A stretch of 64,000 bases of DNA, taken from contig NC_085140.1 of NCBI RefSeq assembly GCF_024139115.2, positions 154,530,452 to 154,594,451 of the forward strand. The letters are read 5' to 3'. This stretch comes from Armigeres subalbatus (lineage: Eukaryota > Arthropoda > Insecta > Diptera > Culicidae). Under the pieces are notes generated by a model. That model was given only the letters and a program-made list of their open reading frames with translations. It was not told the origin of the DNA and searched no databases. The position numbers and the translations under genes are program-made. Of this stretch, positions 63,245 to 64,000 are shown piece by piece. The first letter of the stretch is position 1; every line of letters begins with the position of its first letter.

Positions 63245-64000
63245 CTCTAAAAACCTAAATTCTAAGCTCACTTTGTCAGTCGAAGTCAAAATTCGAATAC
63301 GTCTCGTTGAATACGATCATCATTGATCGAAATGGTTCATTCAGGTTGTTGTCATGGTGTCGTCGAGGCAAACGGAAGAAGGCACTAGAGCGGAACGTAT
63401 ACGCAGGCACATTGATATCCATAAGCGCCAAAATATTAGGGGCATCCGCTTCTCCAACCAGAACTTTGGTAACAAAATTCGCTTTCGCGTTTCTGCTACG
63501 CTGTCTCACAGTTTCGATGCCAATCAGTTGACATCTGGCTGCATACGGTGGGCGAATCTTATGAATTTTCGTTGCACCGATTCAAATCTTTCGACCTTTT
63601 GTCCCTAACCCCCAACCCCATACCAACGAAGCTGTTTCCAGGATAGGACGGACCAACGCAACGCATAATGAGTTGAACGTATATGGGTCACGAAATTCTT
63701 CAGTGATTTTAGACACAAACCCAAGTTGACGACGAGCTCACTTGATTACTTCTTCTTGGTGCTCTTTGAACGTCAGCTCGGCATCCAGAACAACTCCAAG
63801 ATCTCAAACATAAAAAGCACGGTTTAGCGGTTCGCTACCGATTACGTAGTTGTGTATGATCGGGCACGTCTTGCGATGGAAACTTATGATGGAACACTTT
63901 GGCACGCTCAAAGTCATGTGATTGGCTCGACACCAGACGAGATTCCTAGTATACCTAGAACATGTACTGTCACAAAATCTTAGACCCCCTCCCCCTCCCC
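63245..64000 (-). mobile_element. Non-LTR retrotransposon, RT C-terminal part (partial at edge)
   Basis: Minus strand: FHRKTCPIIHNYVIGSEPLN, DLGVVLDAELTFKEHQEE, RRQLGFVSKITEEFRDPYTF, ALVRPILETASLV, then (63509-63276) AKANFVTKVLVGEADAPNIL and RSMMIVFNETYSNFDFD. This is the same ORF2 tail type as at 8761-9224. Frames are interrupted by stops; the 5' part lies outside the window. Confidence 0.82.

Noticed and set aside
61556..63326. Three overlapping open frames of about 540-560 codons
   Set aside because: They are the product of a stop-free heptamer array; all three frames give the same FIVYCLL-type repeat. Not genes.
1..64000. Endogenous viral elements (flavivirus-, rhabdovirus-like)
   Set aside because: I looked for polymerase, helicase and nucleoprotein motifs on both strands; all RT-type signals belong to retrotransposons and nothing else was convincing.

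Overview
The window is eukaryotic and reads as repeat-dense, AT-rich intergenic and intronic DNA of a culicine mosquito, most likely an Aedes. The evidence is the mix of mobile elements: JAM1-like RTE copies, a Juan-like jockey fragment, LOA/I-type fragments with RNase H, tRNA-headed SINEs sharing a common 3' module, many foldback MITEs, and a (GT)n-linked ~167-bp satellite. This assignment is inference from families I recognise; no search was run.

Layout. 1-790: unrecognised, probably transposon leader. 790-5480: satellite of ~167-bp monomers cut by (GT)n and palindromic linker modules. 7747-9250: an internally deleted non-LTR retrotransposon with 243-bp tandem repeats in front. 9278-16121: a complete, recently inserted Ty3/gypsy-class LTR retrotransposon with identical-length 269-bp LTRs, a 5-bp target duplication, a tRNA-Arg primer site, a leader packed with a 19-bp motif, gag, and a pol interrupted by two spliceosomal-looking introns. 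16169-24000: decayed RTE copies, MITEs and hairpins. 24000-27250: SINEs, a MITE and a small tandem repeat. 27250-31130: two RTE copies in opposite orientation, one split by another non-LTR element. 31600-34150: LOA/I-type RNase H fragments and a foldback. 34150-38990: mostly featureless AT-rich DNA with one SINE and two MITEs.

Host gene. A CpG-richer stretch at 38.9-39.4 kb leads into an exon (39432-39576) encoding 47 residues and a consensus splice donor. A matching terminal exon (57845-57994) encodes a transmembrane segment and a basic tail, followed by a ~1 kb 3' UTR with three AATAAA signals. Everything between (18.3 kb) would be one intron filled with nested elements: a hAT element only 26 bp past the donor, an LOA-type retrotransposon broken by a foldback and by a TTAA-flanked element carrying a 153-bp satellite, a second hAT, foldbacks, a decayed histone H2B gene hit three times by MITEs, an RTE copy, and two TA-flanked elements. 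The phases of the two exons do not match as written, so an unseen exon or a one-base error is implied.

Far right. 59.2-61.4 kb holds MITEs and a Juan-like fragment; 61.6-63.2 kb is a heptamer satellite (TTTATTG) whose centre is a C-rich version of the same heptamer; 63.24-64.0 kb is the C-terminal part of another non-LTR reverse transcriptase running off the edge. Apart from the one host gene and the H2B remnant, essentially every coding signal is transposon-derived. I saw no CRISPR array, rRNA, functional tRNA or viral insertion.
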